DNA of 64,000 bases from Proteles cristata cristata (lineage: Eukaryota; Chordata; Mammalia; Carnivora; Hyaenidae), in the NCBI GenBank assembly GCA_017311185.1, contig JAESUZ010002871.1, positions 744,001 through 808,000 on the forward strand, in the 5' to 3' direction. The translations under genes were made by a program, and so were the position numbers. The notes under the pieces are model-generated. The model had not been told where the DNA came from. It saw only the letters and a list, made by a program, of their open reading frames with translations, and ran no database searches. Positions 45,560 through 55,699 of this stretch are shown here, piece by piece; the first letter of the stretch is position 1, and each line of letters starts with the position of its first letter.

Positions 45560-47610
45560 GCCAACAATAACCTTTAAGTTTTTACTCAAGATGATTTTCC
45601 AGCAGCTTTGTAGAACCCTTGGTTTCTTCTGCATATGACATCTCAGCATTTCAATCACTCTCGACCAAGGTTAGCTTGGTTGGCTCTTATTTAAAGGTCC
45701 CAGAAGCCATAATAGAAAGAGAACAAGCTCTTTCTCAGATTACGGACTCAAAGGAAAGAGATCCAGATTCCAGGATCTGGATTCCACCTGCTAGGTTTTC
45801 CTGGCAAATATGCGTCAAATCTCTCTGCAAGTATTTATAGTTTGCACTCAATTATCTGCAAAATGAAAGGGCTGGGGCAGGTGATTAAGTCATTTATTCA
45901 AACAACAAACTTACATTGAACATTTTGTTGTTCAAAGTCTGGTTCTGCAGATCTAAATATATCCAATACCAAGTAAAACCAAACTTCTGCCTTCAAAGAG
46001 ATCCCACTTGATTAAGGTCACATTTGATGCCATCTTAAAGATTCTTTTAGTTCTCAAGTGCTAATAATCTATGTCCTGGGAATCTAAATATCAGTCAAAC
46101 TCACTCTCCACAGTAATTTCCAAGCATGTTTGTTTTCTCAGACTGGATACAAGCCCCAAAGTAAAAATGAAAGTGTATGGCACATCAGGGAAATGATATT
46201 CTGTCTCAGTGTCAAATGGTTATAACAACTTTAATGAAAAAACAGACTATTAAAAAAAACACCTCTCCCTTAAATCTCACTTCAGCACCTGAACAGTAGG
46301 AATTCTTATTGTTTCCATTGTGCTTTTTCATGTCTAGGTCTACTGATGAAGTATAATACTTGAACAATACTCTAGCAGACTTCAAATGGTGCCTGAGCAG
46401 CTGGCCAAAGCAGGCTGAGAAATTGGACACCCTACCCTACCTTACGATGGGAACCCAGTGAGGTATATTTATTTTATTGGACAGTTTGAATTTATTATAG
46501 GTTGCTCATAATTTCCTGTCTCATTTCTTTAGTGCTCTTGGAATTTATGTCAGGATGTCTTAGGTTATCACACTGTTTCCCTCCTTTGTCCCAACATTTA
46601 TGCCAACAGACTGAACTGACTTAGAGAAAGCCCCCGGACAAAAACTGAAGGGGAAAATACCCAAAGCTTTAGTTGGAGAATGGCAGAAGCTTTGGAAAAA
46701 AATCTGAAAAAGCAATGAAGATGAAAATGGAAACTCTGTGAAAATTAATGTAGTGTAGAATTGGCGAACATACCACTTATTTCTTTAAACAAATAGAAGA
46801 AAGAACCCGCTTATGAGGTGCACCCAAATAATTCACAGGTGGTGAAACTATTAGAGCCTTGCAATTTCTTGCCTCAGAAGTGGAATAAATCTCCTATATT
46901 ATAAATGGTGTATGCTCACACATGTGATTTTTCTGTTAGTGCCTTTATTTCAACTATCCCCCTTTCCATGCACAAGGCCTTTTAGGTTTTATTATAATTA
47001 ATTGATTTTAATAAGAATCGTAGAGAAAAATCTAGTGAAGAAGGGAGATGCAACCTACTTAAGCAATAGCACTTTAGAAATACGATTCCATATGGAATAT
47101 GCTTGTTTTATGCATGGATTTCTTGGCTACTATAAAGCAAGCACAATGTGGTAGAAACTACATCAGACTGCACTCTGCCAACATGATGCCCTGATAGTGG
47201 GGCAGATGAAAACGCCCTAGACACTGGTCACCCCTAATTAACGGCAATTTTCACAATGATAAGAATTTGTTTTGAGGACACTTTTTTTTTCCTCTAAAGA
47301 ATTTATCTTCACTAAAAAATTGTTCTAGTGTGTTCTGCTACACAAATTGATATTCTCAACACTGGAAATTAGAAACAACTTTTAATGTTTGAAGTCAGAT
47401 ACTGTCTGATAATATCCAGAAGGATAATATACATGAATAATCTGTAGGAAGCCATAATTTACATTTACACATGGGTAGGATTAAACAGATCGCGTCTATG
47501 CAGGTACGGAGGAGTTCTTTTTGAGATGAGTCAGCTTTCAATTGTGGGGCATTTGAAAATAGTGATGCCTATTCCCTACAGAAGAGTATTTTGAAAGCTT
47601 TAAAAAATAA
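45560..47610. other. Intron 1 DNA, unassigned
   Basis: About 2 kb in which no transposon hallmark is clear. No gene-like frame. Confidence 0.35.
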
Positions 47611-47635
47611 CTCTACAACAAAATGTCCAGTGAAT

Positions 47636-47853
47636 GGGCACCTGGGTGGCTCAGTCAGTTAAGTGTCCGACTTCGGCTCAGGTCATGATCTCAAGGTTCA
47701 TGGGTTCAAGTCCCGCATCAGGCTCTGTGCTGATAGCTCAGAACCTGGAGCCTACTTTGGATTCTGTATCTCTCTCTCTCTCTCTCTGCTCCTCCCCTGA
47801 TTACACTGTCTCTCTGTCTCTCAAAGATAAATAAATGTTAAAAAAAATTTTTT
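47636..47853 (+). mobile_element. Felid CAN-SINE
   Basis: GGGCACCTGGGTGGCTCAGTCAG head, CTTCGGCTCAGGTCATGATC, GGGTTCAAGTCCCGCATC, GTGCTGATAGCTCAGAACC, CT-rich stretch, AAAGATAAATAAATG tail. Decayed target-site duplication AAATGTCCAGTGAA / AAATATCCAATGAA. Confidence 0.97.
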
Positions 47854-47875
47854 AAATATCCAATGAACTACCAAA

Positions 47876-48190
47876 CTCCTCATTGTAAGGACAGTGTCTT
47901 TATTTTCCATAGAGCCTGGCTCTGTGTTGGGCATACAGTTGGTGACAGACAAAAGGCATAAATGAAAGTAATCACTTGATGTTTCATGGTACTGTGGAAT
48001 TTACAAAACACCTCAATATGTAATGTCATATCTGGAGAGGCAGGTGGGATGAGCAAGAATAACACATGGATGAGGAGACAGCACTGAAGTGAGCTCTATC
48101 ACTAGACCAAGATCACAGAAGTAGAATCAGTGCTACAGCCCAGACAGTTACACTCTAAAACCAGTTACACTCTTTCACAACACCTGAGAT
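47876..48190. repeat. L2 tail fragment (+) followed by a MIR (-)
   Basis: CTCATTGTAAGGACAGTGTC...GAGCCTGGCTCTGTGTTGGGCATACAG is L2-like. Then TTTACAAAACACCTCAATATG, GATGAGGAGACAGCACTGAAGTG and AGAATCAGTGCTACAGCCCAGACAG form a reversed MIR at about 47985-48185. Confidence 0.6.
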
Positions 48191-48863
48191 ACCTGCAGGA
48201 AAAATATATTAAAGATGCTTGAGACTAGGTATGCTCAAGAGGTGTGTTTCACTTTGGATGTTGCTATGGGAAATATTTGGGATTTTTGCATTTAGGAGTC
48301 TGTTCTCCTTTCTGTTACTCATTTATCCCTTCATCTACTGGCATTGGTGTTGTGTCTTAGTTTCTGCTTCTCCATATCTCTTTCTGTTTTCTTTGCCTTT
48401 CCTTTGGGTCTGCATGGTTCTATGTCCTTGGCTGGGCTGGTTGGTCTGCTCTGCTCCAAGAGATTCCAACTATTTACCACAACCCTTCCTCTCTGGGTTC
48501 TTTTTCTCATTTACTATGCCATTCATTCCTGGATTCTATGTTTGAACAATGAGCATGAACCCATTTTGCTATTTTTCCTTCTGTCTTTGTGGTCTGCAGG
48601 TTATGGCATACCTAGAGCATGTTAAGTACTTGGGGATATACAGTAAGTTGCACATCACAAGATTAAACCATCATTAGGATGACATGACATTTTCTTATTT
48701 CAATTTTTCCATATAGTAAATGGAGAGTGGAATTAACACTGACTTACAAGTGAGTGCTAGCAGCCATCTCATCTAAATTGGAAGTGTATTTTATTTAAAA
48801 AGATTTTCAGTATAACAAGCAACACCTTTCCTCAAATCTCAGTGTTTTAAGACAAAAAGGTTT

Positions 48864-49050
48864 GGGGCACCTGGGTGGCTCAGTCGGTTAGGGGCCCAAC
48901 TTCAGCTCAGGTCATGATCTTGCGGTTTGTGAGTTTAAGCCCCACATCGGGATCGCTGCTATCAGGTAGAGCTTGTTTCAGATCCTCTGTCCCATTCTCT
49001 CTCTGCCCCTCCCCTGCTTGTGCTCTTTCAAAAATAAGTAAAACATTTTA
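48864..49050 (+). mobile_element. Felid CAN-SINE
   Basis: GGGGCACCTGGGTGGCTCAGTCGG head, CAACTTCAGCTCAGGTCATGATC, TTGCGGTTTGTGAGTTTAAGCCCC, shortened middle, CAAAAATAAGTAAAAC tail. Target-site duplication AAAAAGGTTT at 48854-48863 and 49051-49060. Confidence 0.96.
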
Positions 49051-49809
49051 AAAAAGGTTTATTTGTTGGTAGTGGGTGAACAAATTTCAGAAATGGAATT
49101 CTATGAAAGTAGACGTGTGGGGTTCTGCTCCATGAAGTTGTTCAGAGACCCCAGCCTTCCACTTGGTGGCTTTGTCATTCCCTGAGGTCTCGAAGTTCCC
49201 TACTGGAGTCTCTTCATGCAGCTGGTAAGTAAAGAGAGTGCTGAATGTTTGGAGGATTACATGGCAGACATGAAGGCTAGAAGAGCCATCTATAACTTCT
49301 AACTCTATTCCACTGACTAACAATCACCTTGTGACATCAATCACAGAAAAGGTGGGGAAATACAGTTTATCTTTGTATCCTATCATAAAAAGAAGTGAGT
49401 TATGACGAACCCATAGCATCAGCTCTGCTAAAATGACAGTTTATAGCTACCCTCCATTTTTATAAGACTGTGGTAAATACAAGTATCATTTTCCTCCTGA
49501 GAGCAAATTTCATAAAAGAAAAAATACTTGGGAACCAAATGGGTTAAACATAATGAAGCATGCAAACCTCATTCTAATTATCAACAGCCAAACGGATTGT
49601 TCTTCAACTGTTGTTCATTGTATAGATGTATATGTTTAAGAAAGAGAGAAAAAAATATTTATCTTCTCTTCAGAACTATTGGCTTGTTGACTTGGCCTTA
49701 CTAAAACCAGAAATAGTGAAATGCTTCACATGTGAAATGGACATTCGCATTTTCCTGTCCTATTTGTACTTTACCATCTTTTCGACTTTTCTTGCCAAGT
49801 CATTCTTAT

Positions 49810-50010
49810 CCATCCACTTATTCATTCATTCAACAATGTCCACTGAGATCTAATTACCAGGCATTCTGAGAGAGGTAGGGGGAACAAGTCAGTCCCGCTG
49901 TCACCCACAATTTCACGGCGTGTACAGAAATGTAAGCACAGTATGAGCAGTACACTGACAGAGATAAATGCAAGGAAGCCCAAGGACTAGAAGAAATGAC
50001 ATCTTAAAAT
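49810..50010 (-). repeat. L2 3' end fragment
   Basis: CATTCATTCAACAATGTCCACTGAGATCTAATTACCAGGCATTCTGAG...ACAGAAATGTAAGCACAGTATGAGC is a reversed, diverged L2 tail. Confidence 0.55.
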
Positions 50011-51331
50011 ACTGTGGGGATTACAATTACTTATGTATGCCTCTGAGAAACAATTACTAAAAGCTAATTCTACATTGGTAGAATTTGGGGTGTGGGTAGC
50101 CAAACAGAAATTATGGTATCTCTTCTACAGAGAGTTTCAGTAGTTAACGAGATAAGATATATGTCCATGACTGAAATAGAGACCATTAAAAGATACAGGG
50201 AAATATACAAACTGCTTTATGAACACCAAGCCTCTGGAAATCAACAAACAGCAAGCCCGAGGTCACTGGTGGATACAGACTACTGCCATCGGGATATCTT
50301 CTTGACATGGCCAGAAAAATCCTAAGTGCTCTACATGCTGGGTGCTATCGTTAGCAAAATGCCCAGGAGGGGAAGCCAGAACAGTTCAGCTTTATTCACC
50401 GTAGGTTTTAATCTTGAAGTTCGGGAATTGGGGAGATTTAGTCATTTACTTTTGAGCTCATGGAAAGAAGGGCTTGATAGCAGCAGCTTACCCCAGTTAG
50501 CAGGCAGGCTCCCCACACAGCTGTGCTGGCCTATTTCAATTAGGATCCTTGAGGACTTACATCACCTCTGGTATGCCAGTCCTAAGCCGCTCATGAGCCA
50601 GGACTGCCAATCAAGCCAAAATTCAACCACATGGTATAGTTTTTATGATGTAGACAGAAAATGACACGGACTTGTCTTATTCTGGTGAAAACACACGTTG
50701 GAAGCCTGCTCTCTAGAAGAAGAAAATTACTAAAACAACAACAACAACCAGCAAGCCTGTAAAACTTGATTTAGACACATTTTCCTGTGATTATCTCAAC
50801 ACACTTAACTAGTAGGTTATTCATGATGATTCAAAGAATGCTCTCACTCAAGAAAAGATGAGGGCCCTCGTGTTAGGAGAGGTCACTTCTGGGTCACTGT
50901 ACTCATGAGAACACAAGAAACAGTAGAATATGAAGAATGAGGGAAGGGTAGAATGAAACAAACAATTCTACAGGAGAAACTTAAATAATTAAGACCTGGA
51001 ACCTAAAACGGACAAATTGAAAGCAGAGATGTCCCTTGACTGGAGAAACTGGACTCTGTACATGAAGTCAGGAAATACCAAGAATGTGGTAAATTAGCAA
51101 ACCAGGTGATAGCCTCTGTACATCCTTAAATGAGTTCATAAACAGCTATGATGCCTGTTTATAGAAGGCATTCTACCAGGTGCTGCAGGAAGTGCAAACC
51201 TTCAGAGGACACTATATTTTTCCTGGAAGAGCTTAAAATTATTTGATTAAACATAAGACAATGCAGAACCAAATTACCAGATTGTGTCTCATCCAAACAA
51301 TTCCTGTGCAAAATGCAACAACATTAACTAG

Positions 51332-51333
<2 letters not shown>

Positions 51334-51367
<34 letters not shown>
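51334..51367 (+). repeat. (TG)n microsatellite
   Basis: About 17 uninterrupted TG units. Confidence 0.97.
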
Positions 51368-51369
<2 letters not shown>

Positions 51370-51797
51370 AATGAGTAGCAGGTACAGTGGTTAACCACAC
51401 TTTACTGATTAAAATTACACAAACCCTGACCTTAATTTTGTTATTATTTGAACTTCATGCAGCATCTAAGTTTGAGTACTAGTCTGCCCCATGGTGTCCT
51501 AGGGGACGGCTTTCCACCTTATTCATACACACTGATAAAGGAGAATCAATATGTATTAATACTCATGTAAGTGCACAAATATATTCACTTATGCATTTTC
51601 TCTCTTCTTCTCAAATCTTTAATATCCATGCGGTCTTTCAAGGAAAACTTCCCCAGTCTAACAGAATTCTTTTGTAGTTCACTAGTGACCACTATTGGAC
51701 ATACTTCCTTCAGCTTATATGAAGCGACAGAACTGGTTCATATGAAAATAATAACGGGGGCCAGAAAGTGGTCCTGAACAGACCTAAACACTAAAAA

Positions 51798-51832
51798 CAG
51801 GATTCTGAGGAAACAAAATCCTCAGAATCCTG
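51798..51832. repeat. Perfect hairpin, 14-bp stem and 7-base loop
   Basis: CAGGATTCTGAGGA at 51798-51811 and its exact reverse complement TCCTCAGAATCCTG at 51819-51832 around AACAAAA. Confidence 0.97.
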
Positions 51833-52007
51833 ACCATGTCTAGACAAGAGACTTCACAAAAACAGTTAGAAAACAGGGTATAAGTACATGCCTCATTATG
51901 TTCTGTAGATTTAGGTGAAAAGTCCCGAGGAGTGATTTAAAGAGAATCTAGGCATGAAAATAAGAGATAGATGAAGAGGGAACACTTATAGAAAGGTACT
52001 TGTGGAT

Positions 52008-52060
52008 GTGCACACATACACGCATATGCGTGTGCACACGCATACACATACACACACCAC
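52008..52060. repeat. CA-rich alternating purine-pyrimidine run with a 14-bp palindrome
   Basis: CACGCATATGCGTG (52019-52032) is a perfect palindrome inside GTGCACACATACACGC...ACACATACACACACC. Confidence 0.93.
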
Positions 52061-53279
52061 ATACCAGAGCAGGCCACAATCTGCTGTAAATAAGGGATTT
52101 AACATTCATTCCACAAGCTAATGGTGCTTCTCGCCATCCAAGATAGATCCACTTAGATAATAGTGGAGGACAGTGCCAGAGCGACTGCAGGGAATGGGCT
52201 ATTGTGTTTGACTAGTTTCCATGTATAAATTAGTGCAGAGAAGAAAAAGAAATTCAACAGAAAAACACATGTACTTTATTATAATTCTGAGTGTTACTTT
52301 TGCAGCTCCCACAATAGCAGGCAAAAGAGCTTAAAACCACTTAAAGGAAACAAAGAGCAAATGCAAATTTGATTAAATGCCTTTCTGACAAGAAGTGATT
52401 TGACTTCAAGTTTGGATGGACACATATGTCAATGGCCGGTCATGGTTTTTGACACATTCCTTTTAGCTACACAGTTGGGACAAGGACAAAGGAGGGAGAA
52501 TGAAAAAGGTGGGAAGACGGGGGAAGCTGGGTGATGTGACTGAATTTGACCTGAATATCAGGATGAAATCTGATCAGAAGTATTGTCCTATTGTGTGCAG
52601 AGTAAAAAAGATGTCTATGATGTATATCCTTTGCACGAAAATATGATCCAGAGACATAGGGACCTCATTCTCTTAGGAAGCTTCCTCCAAGGGGAAAGGA
52701 CTTTGACAAAACTGAGGGTCAACAACATCTGATATTGTCACACAGAACCAATACAGAACCAATACAGGGGATTCAGCTATCTGTGGTAACGAACGCTGTT
52801 TTAAAGTAGAAATTGAACTCCCCACGAGACAAATGGGACGTTTTCCAATGTAGTTAAAGGGGTCTTCAAAAACTACAGAAATTAATTCTACGGGTAGATA
52901 GACTCGTATAAAGTATAAAGTAATTATGGGAAAAATAAGCCACCTCGTTCAATTTCTCCATCCAGACTGAAGGCTGAGCTGAAACTGTCACACTTCTGGT
53001 TTGAAGTCAACTGCTGATTATGTTATGAGGCTCATAGGCTCATACATTAATAACGTAATTTTGGTCACAAAGCGGATGGGGGCAGTTATTAATGCACAAG
53101 GGTAACATGTGCCCATAATATTGTACCTAACTGTAATGGTAAAGATGGGGCAAAACCCCTAACTATCCAACAAAGATTACAGACCAACTTACACCTTGCT
53201 TCCATCATTGCTAATCATTTTCCACCTATAGTACAAAGCAAACAAGCTATTTTCTCTCCATTATCTGACTTTTGCATTC

Positions 53280-53440
53280 AAATATAAGCTTGTTTCCCTA
53301 TCTGTAAAATAGGTCTAAAAATGCCTATTTGCAAGCTGACTGTGCAGATTCCTCGTAACGCTTTTCAAACAACTGACCTAGTGTTTGACACATTCAGACC
53401 CACAATACGGGGCAGGTATTAATAATGCTGTCATTACTCT
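53280..53440 (+). repeat. MIR element
   Basis: TTTCCCTATCTGTAAAATAGGTC, GATTCCTCGTAACGC and GTGTTTGACACATTCAGACCCACAATA...GGTATTAATAATGCTGTCATT follow the MIR core and tail. Confidence 0.65.
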
Positions 53441-55306
53441 GCCCAGGGATATATCTTGTCATTTACAGGTCAGTTCTTTCCTGTGACTCTCAGAATCCCA
53501 ATTCATTTAAATACAGACCTAAAACAAACCTGGGTTTGATTTCATTCTACCCTCATAATACAATGATTGTGATTTAAACAAAACATGTTTTATGTTTGAA
53601 ATCTGATAGGAAGATACACTTCTTTTTTTCCACATAAGTCTCATTATACGCTCAGATACATATATGAATATTTGAGATGTCAAAGCGGGGAATAAGGCAA
53701 TTACCAAATGTGTATCCAAACAGTCTACTCCTGAGGGGGACAGTTTTTCCAAAATATGAGATCATATTTCCCTATGAAGATACCAAAAAAGGAATGTGAG
53801 CTAGTAATTGGCCTTGTGATGCAATTAAGTTAGGAAAATAACACACACTTATTAAAAATCACAAAGAAGGAAAGATGAGGCAAACTAATGGTGTGTATAT
53901 AAGTAACGCGTCCCATATGGAAAAAATGAGACACCTTTCATAAATTGCTCACTCCACTGGTCATAAAGCACACCTAAACATTCTGCTTTTTATATTCCTC
54001 ACAACAGCTAAAACTTAGTCTATTCATGCTCAAAATTCAGTTTGCCTTTACATTTCTTTGCAAACCTGAAAAAAAATTTCTGTATTTATAGCATGTGCAG
54101 TGCAGCACTCTGATTTCTTGGCTACAATGATGCAAATTAAGAGGTGGGAATGTATAAAATATTTAAACACTGTCTGTTTACTCTATCTCATGAATCTTTG
54201 TGGAGTTTTTCAATTTGTACCAAATGGCTTGCTTCCCTCCTTCAAAATTAGAGTGCAGATGAAATTTGTCAGAATCTAATCAGAACGAAACATTCCTTTA
54301 GCATCAACGAATCAATGCAACCTATATAGTCGTTACATTTTTACCTTGTTCCCTTCTTGCCTCTGTTACCTTCTGAGAAAGTGCTGGCATGCCATCAATG
54401 TGACAAGGAGGGCTACAGTCACGTTTGTTTGGAATCAGTGTGTGCAAATTTTGGAATCAAACCTTCAGATGAGGTTTATGAAGCTGCCTGCCCAGAACAC
54501 TCTGGTTTAAAAAAATGTGCATTGCTATTAATATTTTGAGTGTCGATTTTTTTTGGACAGTACAAGTTCATTTTCTGCCCATAAAACCAAGTATGAGTCA
54601 CAATGGAACATTTACTTTGAGTCAAAAATGCAGTATGTGCTGATGTTCAAGAGCAGAGCATCTTATCACCGTGACTATGGAAAGCAGACGCACAAAAAAG
54701 GTCAGCATTTTCTTCTTCTTTAAAAGCAGATCTGAGATCAAAGACCATACCCCTCAATTCATAAATACTAGCATTAACTTGTATCCATACAGGACTTACA
54801 GTAATTCTGAGCTATAATCTAGGTTGGCTGTAAACGGGCTCTCATTCCCTCTTTTACCTGGTTCCCTAGCACATGTGCACGGAAGGAGAAGGATTCCTAA
54901 GAGGCAGTGGGGGAAAGCCCCTTACAGCCCATCCTTCAAAAATTCCAGGAACACCACAGCAAGCGAGTTTGATTTCAGGACGTTTCTTACCCAAATTCCA
55001 AGCATACACACCACCATTTATACAGTCCCCAGCTCACGAACTCTGTGGAGTATATCCTAAAGTTCGAGTCTCAATATTATGTTTGTTATATCTCTCACAA
55101 TCCCACAGTCTTGTGGACTTTATTTTGCTTGGGAAGTTGGGGGTTAACGTTCTGAAAGAAGTTTTTTTTTTTTTCTTTTCTTAAAATCATGTAAATTATT
55201 TTACCTGGTGTTGAAGATAAAGATACACATACACACACACTCATACACATCACCCCCAGCAGCACCCAGGCTAAGTGGCAATAGCAACGTATTGAAATGA
55301 AAAGGC
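53440..55306. other. Intron 1 DNA next to exon 1, unassigned
   Basis: About 1.9 kb downstream (in transcription order) of exon 1, with no recognised transposon. A T run (55160-55174 on the plus strand) and a short CA repeat at 55226-55241 are the only simple repeats seen. Promoter-proximal first-intron DNA of this kind often carries regulatory elements; none is identified. Confidence 0.4.
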
Positions 55307-55312
55307 ATTTAC

Positions 55313-55375
55313 CAGGAGCAGGAAAGCCAGAAAGAGGAGCGGTGTGCCAGCAGTTGCCCGACGGCAGCATTCCAT
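55313..55375 (-). CDS. ADAMTSL1: ADAMTSL1 exon 1 coding part (start codon and signal-peptide core)
   Basis: Minus-strand ATG at 55375-55373 followed by 20 more codons: MECCRRATAGTPLLFLAFLL and a final Leu, ending exactly at a GTAAAT donor (plus-strand ATTTAC at 55307-55312). The residues match the ADAMTSL1/punctin-1 N-terminus I know, with an Ala-Gly-Thr-Pro stretch where I remember Pro-Gly-Thr-Leu in human. A charged Cys/Arg n-region then a Leu/Phe-rich h-region form a classic signal peptide, finished by exon 2, so the protein is sent to the secretory pathway and matrix. The start is fixed by homology: the AAGC before ATG gives a good -3 purine (A) and the codon is followed by G (+4). The exon 1 5'UTR continues upstream (higher coordinates). 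Confidence 0.96.
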
Positions 55376-55530
55376 GCTTGGATCCTTGCCGGAATCCGAA
55401 TCGGACACTGAATAAGCTGCTAAGTGCTCCTCTGCTTGCTGTCACATCCAGTACTGGTGCTAACACTCCAGCCCTGCCTATCAGCTTCCATCAGCCCCGC
55501 TCACATTTCCTGACCGAGGGTGGGTGGGTG
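55376..55530 (-). promoter_or_regulatory. ADAMTSL1: ADAMTSL1 5'UTR region with upstream ORFs
   Basis: On the minus strand upstream of the ATG: two minimal start-stop units ATGTGA (plus-strand TCACAT at 55442-55447 and 55501-55506) and one 23-codon uORF from ATG at 55491-55489 to TAG at 55422-55420. They would reduce or tune main-frame translation if the transcript includes them. The cap site is not visible from sequence, so how many lie in the mRNA is unknown. Confidence 0.6.
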
Positions 55531-55547
55531 GGTGGATGGGTGGGGGT
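55518..55547 (+). repeat. (GGGT)n tract, G-quadruplex candidate
   Basis: GGGTGGGTGGGTGGGTGGAT followed by GGGTGGGGG: seven G runs, six of three or more, with one-to-few base loops. Confidence 0.93.
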
Positions 55548-55626
55548 AAGCTGAATGGAATCTCTCTCCGAGCAGGCAGCCAGCCAATCAGGCTCCTGCT
55601 AATCAGACGTGCTGAATAACAAAGCC

Positions 55627-55645
55627 GGGGGTGGGTGGGGGGGGG
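55627..55645 (+). repeat. Second promoter G-run tract
   Basis: G5, T, G3, T, G9: enough Gs for an intramolecular quadruplex on the plus (template) strand. Confidence 0.93.
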
Positions 55646-55699
55646 TTGGAGGTTGGTTAGAGAAAGTGTAACATTGCGAGCAAAAAACAGGGGAAACAG

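Larger units (their letters stand above)
50050..53270. other. Intron 1 DNA, mostly unassigned
   Basis: Contains the TG repeat, a perfect hairpin and a CA-rich palindrome (listed separately). Otherwise no transposon hallmark; much of it looks single-copy. Confidence 0.35.
24069..55312 (-). other. ADAMTSL1: ADAMTSL1 intron 1 (about 31.2 kb)
   Basis: Intron from the exon 1 donor GTAAAT (55307-55312) to the exon 2 acceptor. It is a phase 0 intron that interrupts the signal peptide. It holds ten felid SINEs, an MLT1 LTR, many L2 and MIR relics, MER5-like elements, microsatellites and unassigned DNA. No additional coding exon was recognised. Confidence 0.92.
55517..55660 (-). promoter_or_regulatory. 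ADAMTSL1: Likely ADAMTSL1 core promoter region
   Basis: This is the most CpG-containing part of the window with exon 1 just downstream. It has a CCAAT box (plus-strand CCAAT at 55584-55588, i.e. ATTGG on the gene strand) about 210 bases before the ATG, no convincing TATA box, and two G-run tracts on the plus strand: (GGGT)n at 55518-55547 and GGGGGTGGGTGGGGGGGGG at 55627-55645. A moderate, not classic, CpG island. Inferred from position and motifs only. Confidence 0.6.

Noticed and set aside
45139..45567. Longest open frame in the window (142 codons, minus strand).
   Set aside because: It runs through an L2 3' tail and flanking intron DNA, has no recognisable domain, and lacks exon signals matching ADAMTSL1.
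48219..48545. 108-codon hydrophobic frame, plus strand, resembling a membrane protein.
   Set aside because: The hydrophobicity comes from T/C-rich DNA. A second overlapping frame (48344-48625) is equally open, and no family is recognised.
55095..55466. 123-codon minus-strand frame overlapping exon 1.
   Set aside because: It is in a different frame from the ADAMTSL1 start, starts at a non-ATG codon in the 5'UTR region and reads through the exon 1 donor into intron 1.
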